From the NCBI RefSeq assembly GCF_049445795.1, contig NZ_JBMSDT010000013.1, positions 124,001 to 188,000 on the forward strand: DNA of 64,000 bases, written 5' to 3'. The notes under the pieces were generated by a model, which was not told the DNA's origin, did not search any database, and was given only the letters and a program-made list of their open reading frames with translations. The DNA is from Larkinella sp049445795. GTDB lineage: Bacteria > Bacteroidota > Bacteroidia > Cytophagales > Spirosomataceae. Shown piece by piece: positions 1 to 7,522 of the stretch (position 1 is the stretch's first letter; each line of letters opens with the position of its first letter). A program made the translations under genes and the position numbers.

Positions 1-32
1 CCGGCCTTTTCATTTGCATCAGTCAACCTCGT

Positions 33-236
33 CTACGCAAGCTTTCGCCTGTAAAAACATCGGTTGAGAACAGAGAGATATAAATTGCTAAATTTCTCGT
101 AACACCAGGACTTTAACTGCTTTACTTCTTCCGGTATCAGAAGGCTGATGGCTTTTTTCAATTCCTTCTCAAACAATTTCTTGTCAAAGCTGACTTTTTG
201 AAGGATTGTCTTGATGTACTCTAGCATTGTTGCCAT
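33..236 (-). CDS. small conserved hypothetical protein (67 aa)
   Basis: A 67-residue basic protein, predicted soluble, with no signal peptide and no membrane segment. Residues about 5-50 look helical and charged (motif LEYIKTILQKVSF, then KELKKAI and LKSWCYEKF). From memory, short proteins starting MLEYIKTIL and containing a WCYEKF-like stretch are widespread in Cytophagales; their function is not known to me. A second in-frame ATG three codons downstream (position 227) matches that usual start better. It is divergent from the BatD-like gene, and a minus-strand TAAATTTG element at 364-371 could serve it. The coding call rests on composition and recollected conservation, so it is moderately sure. 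Confidence 0.65.
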   Translation of the reverse strand: MATMLEYIKTILQKVSFDKKLFEKELKKAISLLIPEEVKQLKSWCYEKFSNLYLSVLNRCFYRRKLA

Positions 237-350
237 ACCACATACTACGGTTTTTTGGTTAGAGTTTTGAGGATCTACTCCACAGGGTAAAGACGTTTCG
301 AGCAGGGTAAATCGTTCCGAAACATCTCCAAAATTGTAACGGTTTGTGCT

Positions 351-358
351 TATTTTTG
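351..358 (+). promoter_or_regulatory. TAnnTTTG promoter element before batD-like gene
   Basis: The sequence TATTTTTG matches the Bacteroidota sigma-ABfr -7 consensus TAnnTTTG, 16 bases before the ATG at 375. No well-spaced -33 TTTG is visible, so this is a plausible but unproven promoter with a very short leader. Confidence 0.4.
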
Positions 359-374
359 TTGTTCAAATTTAGAG

Positions 375-1784
375 ATGAAATTTTTAAAATTCCAATTATT
401 AGTTGTATTATTTTTTTGTGGCCCACTGAGCTATAATCTCTTAGCGCAGGAGCCATCGGTTGCTATTGAATTAGGTCAAACTGAAATTTCGATTGAACGG
501 CCCTTTACCATTTCCGTTATCATTCAAAACAGCGATTCCCGGCCAGTTATCAACTTTCCGGCGTTCAAAGGTTTTACCAAGAAAGGAACAACTACCAGTA
601 TATCACCAGCCGAGGTAAATGGCAAAACCGTTGTTTCACAGGTAATTACTCAGGCCTACACCGCTATACGTCCGGGCCAGTACCGGTTGCCGCCATTCGA
701 GCTGGTTGTGGGTGAAACTACCATTCAATCGGAGGAAGTAATCGTGATTGTTCGGCCATCGGATGCTTTGGCTACCTCTGTTGGGCCAACGCCGGTCTTG
801 CCCGAAACCATTGCCAAAAACGCTGTTTTTCTCTCTTTGAGCACCTCAAAGTCCTCTGTTTACACCGGGGAAGGCTTTTCGTTAAAATTGTCTTTTTTTG
901 TTGCCGAATCCTACCCGTTTGAGTTATCTTTTTATGAACTCGAGCAACAACTTCAACAACTGCTGAAAACCGTCCGTCCGGCCAATTGCTGGGAAGAAAA
1001 CGAAGGCATCACCGACCTCTCGCGGCACCTCATTACCATCAACGGGAAAAAGTACGCGGAGTACCGGATTTACCAGGCTACTTTTTTTCCACTCACACAG
1101 CAATCCATCGAAATCCCGTCGGTTCAGTTAAAGATGCAACAGATTAGACCCGCAGCCAAACCGGGCGGAGAGCGAGGAAAGGAAATTGTGACGTATGCAA
1201 CCCGGCCGTTGTCCATCCACGTAAAGCCATTGCCACCTCATCCGTTGCGGGATCAGGTAGCTGTCGGACAATTCCGGCTGATTGAAACCATCCTGAGGAA
1301 GAATGCCGCCGTCGGACAGAGCGTTAACTATAATTTTCGGTTGACCGGCGAGGGCAACATTGCATCGCTGGCTGCTCCGGTCGTGCCCGACTCAACGACG
1401 CTCGATATCTTTCCACCGTCTGAAAAACAGGTGATCAACCGGTCGGGGGGCGTAGTTTCGGGGTATAAAACGTTTTCGTATGCGCTCATTCCCCGGCAAA
1501 ACGGTACTTTTCGACTGGCTTCCTACTTTCAGTGGATTTACTTTAACCTGAGACAGGAACGCTATGACACGCTTCACTCGGCGATCACGCTCCAGGTCGG
1601 CGGCACGGCTCTGCCCGAAGGCGACACCGTGCGGGTCAGTCTGCCGGGGTCTATCTACACGGGGATCGAACGAATCGATAGTTCCAAACAACCGTTCGAC
1701 TGGCAGCAAATGCTCCGCTCAGTGGTAAATATCCTGCTGGTGAGCATGATTCTGGGAATGATGTATTTATTTTGGAGAAAATAA
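375..1784 (+). CDS. BatD-like membrane-anchored protein
   Basis: A 469-residue exported protein resembling the BatD (oxygen tolerance) family. Visible features: an N-terminal signal peptide ending near LLAQ (residue 24-25), BatD-like beta-sandwich sequence from about residue 28 (SIERPFTISVIIQNS, then AYTAIRPGQYRLPPFEL), and a second beta-rich unit at about 300-400. One C-terminal transmembrane helix (about 447-466) is followed by a short basic tail. BatD proteins usually sit with BatA/BatB von Willebrand proteins and MoxR ATPases; no such partners are in this window, so this is an orphan copy. The specific role is unknown and the family call comes from sequence style. The gene downstream (aroC) is separated by a REP-like inverted pair. 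Confidence 0.75.
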   Translation: MKFLKFQLLVVLFFCGPLSYNLLAQEPSVAIELGQTEISIERPFTISVIIQNSDSRPVINFPAFKGFTKKGTTTSISPAEVNGKTVVSQVITQAYTAIRPGQYRLPPFELVVGETTIQSEEVIVIVRPSDALATSVGPTPVLPETIAKNAVFLSLSTSKSSVYTGEGFSLKLSFFVAESYPFELSFYELEQQLQQLLKTVRPANCWEENEGITDLSRHLITINGKKYAEYRIYQATFFPLTQQSIEIPSVQLKMQQIRPAAKPGGERGKEIVTYATRPLSIHVKPLPPHPLRDQVAVGQFRLIETILRKNAAVGQSVNYNFRLTGEGNIASLAAPVVPDSTTLDIFPPSEKQVINRSGGVVSGYKTFSYALIPRQNGTFRLASYFQWIYFNLRQERYDTLHSAITLQVGGTALPEGDTVRVSLPGSIYTGIERIDSSKQPFDWQQMLRSVVNILLVSMILGMMYLFWRK

Positions 1785-1794
1785 GGGGGAAATC

Positions 1795-1883
1795 GTACCC
1801 GCGGACTTTAGTCCGTGTTTTGAGTTAATATGACCGTTTAGATAGTATAAACTCCCAAAACACGGACTAAAGTCCGTGGGTAC
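1795..1883. repeat. inverted pair of REP-like palindromes
   Basis: Two copies of a palindromic unit with core CGGACT..AGTCCG face each other: 1795-1826 and 1850-1883, separated by about 23 bases. Each copy is flanked by GTACCC on its outer side. The second copy reverse-complements the first with few differences. The same unit recurs at 7226-7391 and 12691-12774. The arrangement resembles BIME-type pairs of REP sequences; no REP-associated transposase is in the window. Confidence 0.85.
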
Positions 1884-1907
1884 GCCCTCAAACTTTAAAC
1901 GAAATCA

Positions 1908-2996
1908 ATGAGCAGTACATACGGAACATTATTTAAAATCTCGACGTTCGGCGAATCGCACGGCGTGGCCATCGGCGTTATCATCGACGGTTGCCCAGCG
2001 GGCCTGGAGGTCGATACGGCTTTTATACAATCGGAACTGGACCGCCGAAAACCGGGACAGTCGCGGATTACAACCCAACGGCGCGAAAAGGACGAGTTTC
2101 AGGTCCTTTCCGGTATTTTCGAAGGAAAAACCGAGGGGACGCCCATCAGTTTAGTAATCTGGAACGAGGATCAACGGAGCAAGGATTATTCCCACATTGC
2201 CCAGCAATTTCGGCCTTCGCATGCCGATTATACCTACCAGCAGAAATACGGCGTCCGCGATTACCGGGGCGGTGGGCGCAGTTCGGCCCGGGAAACGGCG
2301 GCCCGCGTCGCGGCCGGGGCGCTGGCGAAGTTACTGCTGAACCAGCAGGGCGTCAGCGTTCAGGCGTATGTGTCGCAGGTGGGCAGGCTAAAACTCGAAA
2401 CGCCCTACCAGCAGCTCGATCTGGCGAAAGCCGAAGAGAATGCCGTTCGCTGCCCGGATCCCGAACTGGCACAGCAAATGTTCGAGTACATCGACGAAAC
2501 CCGCAAGCGGGGTGATTCCATCGGGGGCATCGTTTCCTGCGTCGTCACGGGCGTTCCGGCGGGCTGGGGCGAACCTGTTTTTGACAAGCTCCACGCCGAA
2601 TTAGGGAAAGCCATGCTGAGTATCAACGCCGTAAAAGGCTTCGAATACGGTAGCGGTTTTGCCGGTAGCGAACTGTATGGCTCCCAGCACAACGACGAAT
2701 TCTACATCGAGCCCAACGACGAAACCGGCCGCGTCCGGACCCGGACCAACCATTCGGGCGGCATTCAGGGCGGTATTTCCAACGGCGAGGATATTTACTT
2801 CCGCGTTGCCTTCAAACCGGTGGCGACCATCATGCAGGATCAGGACAGCGTGGATGTCGACGGCAATCCGGTGGTGGTCTCGGGCAAAGGGCGGCACGAC
2901 CCTTGCGTGGTGCCGCGCGCGGTGCCTATCGTGGAAGCGATGGCTGCGTTAGTGCTGGCCGATTTTTATTTGCGGAACAAAGTGGCGAAAGTGTAA
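1908..2996 (+). CDS. aroC: chorismate synthase
   Basis: Chorismate synthase converts 5-enolpyruvylshikimate-3-phosphate to chorismate using reduced FMN, the last step of the shikimate pathway, in the cytoplasm. The 362-residue length is normal for the bacterial enzyme. Family signatures are visible: FGESHG near residue 13-18, GGGRSSARETAARVAAGA near 121-138, and RHDPCVVPRAVPIVEAM near 325-341. The start is the ATG of MSSTYGTLFKISTFGESHG, the usual family N terminus. It lies 25 bases after a REP-like inverted pair and stands alone, with no other aro gene adjacent. The ApbE-like gene follows on the same strand after another palindrome. Confidence 0.98.
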   Translation: MSSTYGTLFKISTFGESHGVAIGVIIDGCPAGLEVDTAFIQSELDRRKPGQSRITTQRREKDEFQVLSGIFEGKTEGTPISLVIWNEDQRSKDYSHIAQQFRPSHADYTYQQKYGVRDYRGGGRSSARETAARVAAGALAKLLLNQQGVSVQAYVSQVGRLKLETPYQQLDLAKAEENAVRCPDPELAQQMFEYIDETRKRGDSIGGIVSCVVTGVPAGWGEPVFDKLHAELGKAMLSINAVKGFEYGSGFAGSELYGSQHNDEFYIEPNDETGRVRTRTNHSGGIQGGISNGEDIYFRVAFKPVATIMQDQDSVDVDGNPVVVSGKGRHDPCVVPRAVPIVEAMAALVLADFYLRNKVAKV

Positions 2997-3030
2997 CGGG
3001 GTGTTTGCAACGGTACCAGTGTTGGCTTGG

Positions 3031-3062
3031 CCGCTGTCAGGGTCTTCGACCGCTGACAGCGG
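3031..3062. repeat. palindromic repeat in the aroC-apbE spacer
   Basis: An extended hairpin: CCGCTGTCAG (3031-3040) pairs with CTGACAGCGG (3053-3062), and GGTC (3041-3044) pairs with GACC (3048-3051) around a TTC loop, with one bulged base. It is GC-rich and different in sequence from the CACGGACT palindromes. It falls inside the longest possible reading frame of the ApbE-like gene, which argues that translation starts further downstream. Confidence 0.75.
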
Positions 3063-3096
3063 TTGCTATAGGCAAAACTCGCAGCCTATACGGTTT

Positions 3097-4092
3097 TTGG
3101 GGCTCCGCCCCGCCAGCGTAGCTTTTAGCCTCGTTATCCTTTTTTTTGTTGGCTGGAAAACCAACGCCCAGCCTCTCCAGCGCTACACCTTCGAGCGGGG
3201 TTTATTCGGGACGGAATTCCGGCAGATTTTTTACGCGCCCAATGATAGTGTGGCCGCGCAGGTTCGCCGGGCGGTCGATGCGCGCATGGACTCGCTGAAT
3301 GGAGTGATGAGTGATTACCTCGACGGCAGCGAAATCAACCGACTTTCGGCCACGGCGGGGTCGGGGCCGTGGGTTGAAGTATCTCCCTACTTGTACGACG
3401 TGCTTCGGCGGGCGGTTTTGATTGCCCGGCAGTCGGATGGCCTGTTTGATCCAACGATTGGCCCGCTGTCGCAACTCTGGCGTCGGGCGGTTCGGCGTAG
3501 CATTTTTCCAACGAAAGCCGAACTCCGGAAAGCCCACCGGTTGGTCGATTACCGCTACATTGCACTGGATTCGGTTCATCGGCGCGTTCGGCTGAAAAAA
3601 CCGGGTATGCGGCTGGACGTGGGTGGCATCGGGCAGGGATACGCCATCGACGAAGGCATGAAGCTCTTGCATGAACTGGGCATCCGGTCGGCTTTGCTCG
3701 ACATTGGGGGCGATATTCTGGTGAGCGACCCGCCCCCAGGCGAGCGGGGCTGGCGAATCCTGACCGGCGCGAACGCCGATACGGCCACGCTTTTACTCCA
3801 ACATGCGGGCATTACGACTTCCGGCGCAACCCATCGGTACCTGGACCATAACGGCAAGCGGTATTCGCATCTGCTGAATCCGCGAACCGGTTTGGGGTTG
3901 CTGCACCATGCCCAGACAACCGTGCTGGCCCCCGACGGAACCTGGGCCGATGCGCTCACGAAGGTGTTCAGCGTGGCTGGTATCCGAAAAAGCAAGCGAC
4001 TGATCCGGCGGTTTCCGGGCGTGACGGTCTGGTTGACGGAAGAACGAGATGGCCGGTTGCATAGCTGGCAATCCAACAAAAAAGCCCCGTAA
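3097..4092 (+). CDS. ApbE-like FAD:protein FMN transferase
   Basis: ApbE enzymes attach FMN from FAD covalently to a Thr/Ser of flavoproteins outside the cytoplasm. The family pattern is clear: SDGLFDPTIGPL, RLDVGGIGQGYAIDEG, SALLDIGGDI, SGATHRY followed by HLLNPRTG, and DGTWADALTKVFSVAG near the end. A TTG start at 3097 gives a clean signal peptide (a short basic segment, then VAFSLVILFFVGW, cleavage near NAQ). The reading frame is open back to a GTG at 3001, but that would add about 32 residues encoded by a palindromic repeat, which is less likely. Length about 331 aa from the chosen start, normal for the family. Which flavoprotein it modifies is not shown by the context; no nqr or rnf genes are present here. 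Confidence 0.88.
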   Translation: MGLRPASVAFSLVILFFVGWKTNAQPLQRYTFERGLFGTEFRQIFYAPNDSVAAQVRRAVDARMDSLNGVMSDYLDGSEINRLSATAGSGPWVEVSPYLYDVLRRAVLIARQSDGLFDPTIGPLSQLWRRAVRRSIFPTKAELRKAHRLVDYRYIALDSVHRRVRLKKPGMRLDVGGIGQGYAIDEGMKLLHELGIRSALLDIGGDILVSDPPPGERGWRILTGANADTATLLLQHAGITTSGATHRYLDHNGKRYSHLLNPRTGLGLLHHAQTTVLAPDGTWADALTKVFSVAGIRKSKRLIRRFPGVTVWLTEERDGRLHSWQSNKKAP

Positions 4093-4119
4093 GGTGCGCA
4101 GGCAGCTCTTACGGGGCTT
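4076..4119 (-). terminator. rho-independent terminator for the exbB-exbD pair
   Basis: AAGCCCCGTAAG (4082-4093) pairs with CTTACGGGGCTT (4108-4119). Read on the minus strand the stem is followed by a run of six T, a good intrinsic terminator for the minus-strand exbB/exbD genes. It overlaps the last codons of the convergent ApbE-like gene. On the plus strand the T-run is poor. Confidence 0.75.
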
Positions 4120-4137
4120 GTGTAAAAAGACTGTTCG

Positions 4138-4530
4138 TTACTTGGACGTTGCCATCACCATGCGGATGTTGAGCTTGGCTCCGGTTTGCAACACGTCGAC
4201 CAAATCCTGAACGGCCAGGGTTTTATCAACCCGCACCACAATCGTCGGCTCGGCCACATCCTTCATGATCGACTTCAGTTCCATTTCCAGGTTTTCGGCG
4301 GCAATCGGGTTTTTGTCAATAAAAAACCGCTTTTCGGCATCGACCGACAGCGTCACCTGCTTCTTGCTCAATTGCTGCGAGGAAGCCGCTTTGGGCAGCA
4401 TGAGCTTAATTACGTTCGGATTCGCCACCGTCGAAATGATCAGGAAGAACAACAACAGAAAAAACATGATGTCGTTCAGCGAGGACGTCGCCACCTCGGC
4501 GGCAAACTTATGTTTTCTTCGGAATCGCAT
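4138..4530 (-). CDS. ExbD/TolR biopolymer transport protein
   Basis: A 130-residue ExbD/TolR family protein: short basic cytoplasmic N terminus (MRFRRKHKFAAEVATSSLND), one transmembrane helix at about 22-42 (IMFFLLLFFLIISTV), then a periplasmic domain of about 85 residues. The helix carries the Asp that the family uses for proton coupling (LNDIMFF). ExbD works with the ExbB/TolQ channel to energise TonB or Tol partners from the proton motive force. It lies downstream of an ExbB-like gene on the same strand, separated by a 92-base spacer holding an iterated-word hairpin. No TonB or Tol partner is adjacent, so it may serve a Tol-type or TonB-type complex encoded elsewhere. Confidence 0.92.
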   Translation of the reverse strand: MRFRRKHKFAAEVATSSLNDIMFFLLLFFLIISTVANPNVIKLMLPKAASSQQLSKKQVTLSVDAEKRFFIDKNPIAAENLEMELKSIMKDVAEPTIVVRVDKTLAVQDLVDVLQTGAKLNIRMVMATSK

Positions 4531-4536
4531 TTTTTT

Positions 4537-4620
4537 ACGTTTAACGTCTAACGTTTAACGTTTAAGGCTCAAAACCGGCTGACAAACCGTTAAACCTCAA
4601 ACCATTAAACCTTAAACGAT
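4537..4620. repeat. iterated-word intergenic hairpin (GTTTAACG type)
   Basis: The spacer between the two exb-like genes consists of one arm with repeated GTTTAACG-type words (4537-4570) and an opposing arm with AAACCTTAAAC-type words (4586-4620), complementary with several mismatches. The 18-base segment 4553-4570 is identical to 46945-46962 in the nuoI-nuoJ spacer, 42 kb away. Confidence 0.8.
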
Positions 4621-4622
4621 TT

Positions 4623-5330
4623 TTATCTCACCCTTGCCGCTTCGGTCGGTTTTTGCAGGACCTCCATGAACTCGAACGAGTTGATTTCCAGCTTCAGCGT
4701 GAATTTCTCGATCAGCATGTTCAGCAGGTGATAACCCGTATAGGCAATCACCCCGACGATCAGACCGGCTCCAGAGGTGATCATTTTTTCGTATAGACCC
4801 CCGGCGATGATCCCGACACTGATATTATCCGACAGCGAGATGTCGTAGAAAATCCGGATAATCCCGGAAATGGTCCCGATAAAACCGAGCATCGGCGCAA
4901 TCCCGGCAATAATGCCGAGGTAACCCAGGTTCCGTTCCAGCCGCGATAGCTCGATCTGACCGACGGTTTCGAGCGTGCCTTCGATTTCCTTAATCGGGGA
5001 ACCAATGCGCCCGACGGCTTTCTCAAAAATGCGACCGATGGAGTTACGTTGATTCTTGCAGAATGATTCGGCGGATTTGATGTTCCCCTGCATCACCATG
5101 TCTTTCACGTTGTCGATAAAATTATCGTCGACCCGCGTGTTGCCGCGGATAAACAGCCAGCGTTCGATAATGAGGTACAGGGCGAAAAAAAACAGGAGGG
5201 AGATCGGAATCATGACCCAGCCGCCTTTGGCGATCAGGTCGAACAGTTGCATGCTTTGGGCCGGAGCTGCGGCAGATGCCGTGGAGTCGACGGCCGGAGC
5301 GCCCGCCGTGGGAACTTGTAATAGAATCAT
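4623..5330 (-). CDS. MotA/TolQ/ExbB proton channel family protein
   Basis: A 235-residue ExbB/TolQ homologue, the channel-forming partner of ExbD. Three membrane helices are apparent: about 33-53 (WVMIPISLLFFFALYLIIERW), about 136-158 (the segment GYLGIIAGIAPMLGFIGTIS, the family hallmark) and about 173-200. The N-terminal extension of about 30 residues (APAVDSTASAAAPAQ) is Ala/Pro-rich and variable in the family. The gene precedes the ExbD gene in the same transcription unit. A minus-strand TATATTTG element at 5436-5443 lies about 100 bases upstream of the start. The pair is separate from the larger exb-tonB operon at 24-27 kb, so the genome has at least two sets. Confidence 0.92.
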   Translation of the reverse strand: MILLQVPTAGAPAVDSTASAAAPAQSMQLFDLIAKGGWVMIPISLLFFFALYLIIERWLFIRGNTRVDDNFIDNVKDMVMQGNIKSAESFCKNQRNSIGRIFEKAVGRIGSPIKEIEGTLETVGQIELSRLERNLGYLGIIAGIAPMLGFIGTISGIIRIFYDISLSDNISVGIIAGGLYEKMITSGAGLIVGVIAYTGYHLLNMLIEKFTLKLEINSFEFMEVLQKPTEAARVR

Positions 5331-5435
5331 GTGCTATGAATCAGATAATCGGTTTTTAGCGTTAGACAAAACCGGTGCAGGAGTCTTCGTTCTTCAACGC
5401 CACGCCGGTCGGTTTTATTGTAAAAGATGGCTGTT

Positions 5436-5443
5436 CAAATATA
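5436..5443 (-). promoter_or_regulatory. TAnnTTTG promoter element for exbB-like gene
   Basis: On the minus strand this reads TATATTTG, matching TAnnTTTG. It lies in the 150-base spacer upstream of the ExbB-like start at 5330. No clear -33 TTTG is seen. Confidence 0.4.
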
Positions 5444-5480
5444 ACGAAACAATACGGAGAATAACCGGAAAAGTTAGCGA

Positions 5481-6452
5481 CTAGACACGGACCAGAATCT
5501 TTCCGTGCCGACCGGGTCGTTCGCTATGTTCGATGGCCTGCTGGATTTGGGCCAGTTGATACGAAGCTTCGACGGGCAACTGGATTTGTCCACTGATTAG
5601 CAGTGTGATCACATTGCGGGCGACATTCTGCCGCGTCTGGCTGTCGACCCGGCGCATCCAGTCGGTCAGCCAGAATCCTTTGATTGTCAGTTCCCGGAAA
5701 ATCATCAGCCCGACATTGAACGATGGATTTTGCAGACTCAGCACGCCGTACAGAATCATCGTGCCATTTTTCGCCAGACATTTCAGTGCGTCGGAGGCTG
5801 TTTGACCCCCCACGGCTTCCAACACGCAGGCAGCACCCCGGCCTTCTGTAAGGGCTTTCACCCGGGTGGTCAGTTTTTCTTTTTCGGTATTGACGATGGC
5901 GGTCAGGCCGAGGGCTTTCAGTTCGTCGTCGAGGTCGTTGTGCCGCACCGTTCCGATGGTCTGGATCCCCCGAAGTTTACACAGTTGAATAACGAGTTTA
6001 CTAAACGACGAGCCCGCAGCCGTCAGTAACACCCATTGACCGGCCTGAAGTCCGGATTCTTCCAGCATCGCGTAGGCCGAAAATGGGTTGACAAACAACT
6101 GGGCGGCCACCTCATCGGACAGCGCATCGGGCAACGGAATCAGGCTGCGGTGGTTGGCGAGCGTGTATTCTGACCAGGCCCCGATAGCCGTGAAACTCAC
6201 CCGAATGCCAGTCCGCATCGCCACCCCTTCGCCCACTTTATCGACAATCCCGACGCCCTCAAAACCGGCTCCCGAAGGCAGCTCGGGTTGGGTGCCGTAC
6301 AGATTCTGCACGAACAGCAGGTCGGAGGGGTTGACCGGACTGGCGATGACTTTGATCCGAACTTCGCCGGGGCCGGGCTCGGGCAGGGGCGCTTCAACAA
6401 CCTTCAGCACGTCGGCGGGCTTGCCGATGGACGAAAATGTAACGGTTTGCAT
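5481..6452 (-). CDS. medium-chain dehydrogenase/reductase (MECR/quinone reductase-like)
   Basis: A 323-residue medium-chain dehydrogenase/reductase (MDR) with a GroES-like N-terminal domain (about 1-120) and a Rossmann NADPH domain (about 125-270; VLLTAAGSSFSKLVIQ is the nucleotide-binding turn). The zinc ligands of classical alcohol dehydrogenases are not apparent. The stretches ASPVNPSDLLFVQNLYG and FVNPFSAYAML resemble trans-2-enoyl-CoA reductase (MECR/ETR1) and the related quinone oxidoreductases. It probably reduces an enoyl or quinone substrate with NADPH; the substrate cannot be read from the sequence. It is a single-gene unit with its own promoter element at 6498-6505, and is divergent from the HupE-like gene. 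Confidence 0.85.
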   Translation of the reverse strand: MQTVTFSSIGKPADVLKVVEAPLPEPGPGEVRIKVIASPVNPSDLLFVQNLYGTQPELPSGAGFEGVGIVDKVGEGVAMRTGIRVSFTAIGAWSEYTLANHRSLIPLPDALSDEVAAQLFVNPFSAYAMLEESGLQAGQWVLLTAAGSSFSKLVIQLCKLRGIQTIGTVRHNDLDDELKALGLTAIVNTEKEKLTTRVKALTEGRGAACVLEAVGGQTASDALKCLAKNGTMILYGVLSLQNPSFNVGLMIFRELTIKGFWLTDWMRRVDSQTRQNVARNVITLLISGQIQLPVEASYQLAQIQQAIEHSERPGRHGKILVRV

Positions 6453-6497
6453 AGGAGGGAACCATCAATGACGCCACGAAAATACCGGATAGTTCGA

Positions 6498-6505
6498 CAA
6501 AAGTA
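6498..6505 (-). promoter_or_regulatory. TAnnTTTG promoter element for the MDR gene
   Basis: On the minus strand this reads TACTTTTG, a full match to TAnnTTTG, 46 bases upstream of the ATG at 6452. No clear -33 element is visible. Confidence 0.5.
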
Positions 6506-6559
6506 CAAGGCAGGGCGGCACTAACTGGCGGTAAAGTAGGTCATCAGGAACAAACTTTC

Positions 6560-6567
6560 TATTTTTG
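6560..6567 (+). promoter_or_regulatory. TAnnTTTG promoter element for the hupE-like gene
   Basis: TATTTTTG, a full match to TAnnTTTG, 51 bases before the ATG at 6618. Together with 6498-6505 it forms a compact divergent promoter region. Confidence 0.5.
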
Positions 6568-6617
6568 CAGCAAACGTACACAGTTTCCCGACCGCTTTTA
6601 ACCGTAAAAACCGTCCT

Positions 6618-7226
6618 ATGAGTGAATTCTGGGCTTACCTGCAACTCGGGTTTTCGCACATTACCGACCCCGGTGGTTATGATCACATTTTGTTTGTCGT
6701 AGCACTATGCGCCATTTATAACCTTAACCAATGGAAGCAGGTCCTGATTCTGGTGACGGCTTTTACGATCGGCCACTCCCTCACCCTGGCGTTGGCGACG
6801 CTGCAACTGATCAACTACAGCACGGATTTAATCGAGTTGCTGATTCCGATTACGATTCTGATTACGGCCATCACCAATTTTTTCCACAAAGTACCCAAAA
6901 GCCGGTTTACCGACGAGCCGCAGCAATCGCGGGGCCGGTATGTGCTGGCCTTGCTGTTCGGGCTGATTCACGGCATGGGTTTTTCCAATTACCTGCGGAG
7001 TTTGCTGGGCAAAGAGACCAGCATCGTAAAGCCGCTGTTTGCTTTTAATCTTGGCCTGGAGTTTGGCCAGATTTTTATTGTGATGGCCGTGTTGATCGTG
7101 GCCTTTGTCCTGATCGAAATCCTGCGGGTTCGGCGGCACGACTGGAACCTGATCATTTCCGGAATCGTCGCCGGGATGGCTCTTTCGCTCATTATCAACA
7201 ACGAATACCTGGCACAGCTTTTCTAG
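6618..7226 (+). CDS. HupE/UreJ family membrane protein
   Basis: A 202-residue polytopic membrane protein with the HupE/UreJ hallmarks: GFSHITDPGGYDHILFVVAL at the N terminus, AFTIGHSLTLAL around residues 51-62, and LFGLIHGMGFSNYL around 113-126. The conserved His and Asp residues in membrane segments suggest metal handling; family members have been linked to nickel or cobalt uptake for hydrogenase and urease. Six or so hydrophobic helices can be counted. No hydrogenase or urease gene is in the window, so the metal and role are unassigned. In Bacteroidota such genes are often solitary. The stop codon touches a REP-like palindrome. Confidence 0.88.
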   Translation: MSEFWAYLQLGFSHITDPGGYDHILFVVALCAIYNLNQWKQVLILVTAFTIGHSLTLALATLQLINYSTDLIELLIPITILITAITNFFHKVPKSRFTDEPQQSRGRYVLALLFGLIHGMGFSNYLRSLLGKETSIVKPLFAFNLGLEFGQIFIVMAVLIVAFVLIEILRVRRHDWNLIISGIVAGMALSLIINNEYLAQLF

Positions 7227-7391
7227 TACCCACGGGCTTTAGCCCGTGCAAGCTGGTAAACCATCAAGCTGGTATTAGCTACCGGATCGTAAAAGTTTCC
7301 ACGGACTGCCAGTCCGTGGAAACCTTACCTTTTAGTTTCGGTATTAACTACTGAACCAGAAAAAGTTGCCACGGACTGGCAGCCCGTGGTA
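7226..7391. repeat. triple array of REP-like palindromes
   Basis: Three palindromes lie in the 296-base gap before the M1 peptidase gene: 7231-7248 (CACGGGCTTTAGCCCGTG), 7295-7323 (29 bases, perfect around one central base) and 7369-7389 (core CACGGACT, imperfect). The second and third belong to a unit repeated at a 70-base period: 7271-7319 and 7341-7389 are alike over most of their length. The rest of the gap (7392-7522) shows no clear promoter match. Confidence 0.85.
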
Positions 7392-7522
7392 CTGGAAAAA
7401 GGATAAATAGCATCTTTTCCGGTATTGTACGGCTGCAATCCCATTCGATAAAGTTAGTTTACCGGTTTATTAGTAACTTCATTCCCACATTCATCTACAA
7501 ATAATATTTCGGAGACCTAACT

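Noticed and set aside
7226..7391. CRISPR-like array before the M1 peptidase gene
   Set aside because: Three palindromes of unequal sequence with a 70-base period between only two; no conserved direct repeat with unique spacers and no cas gene.
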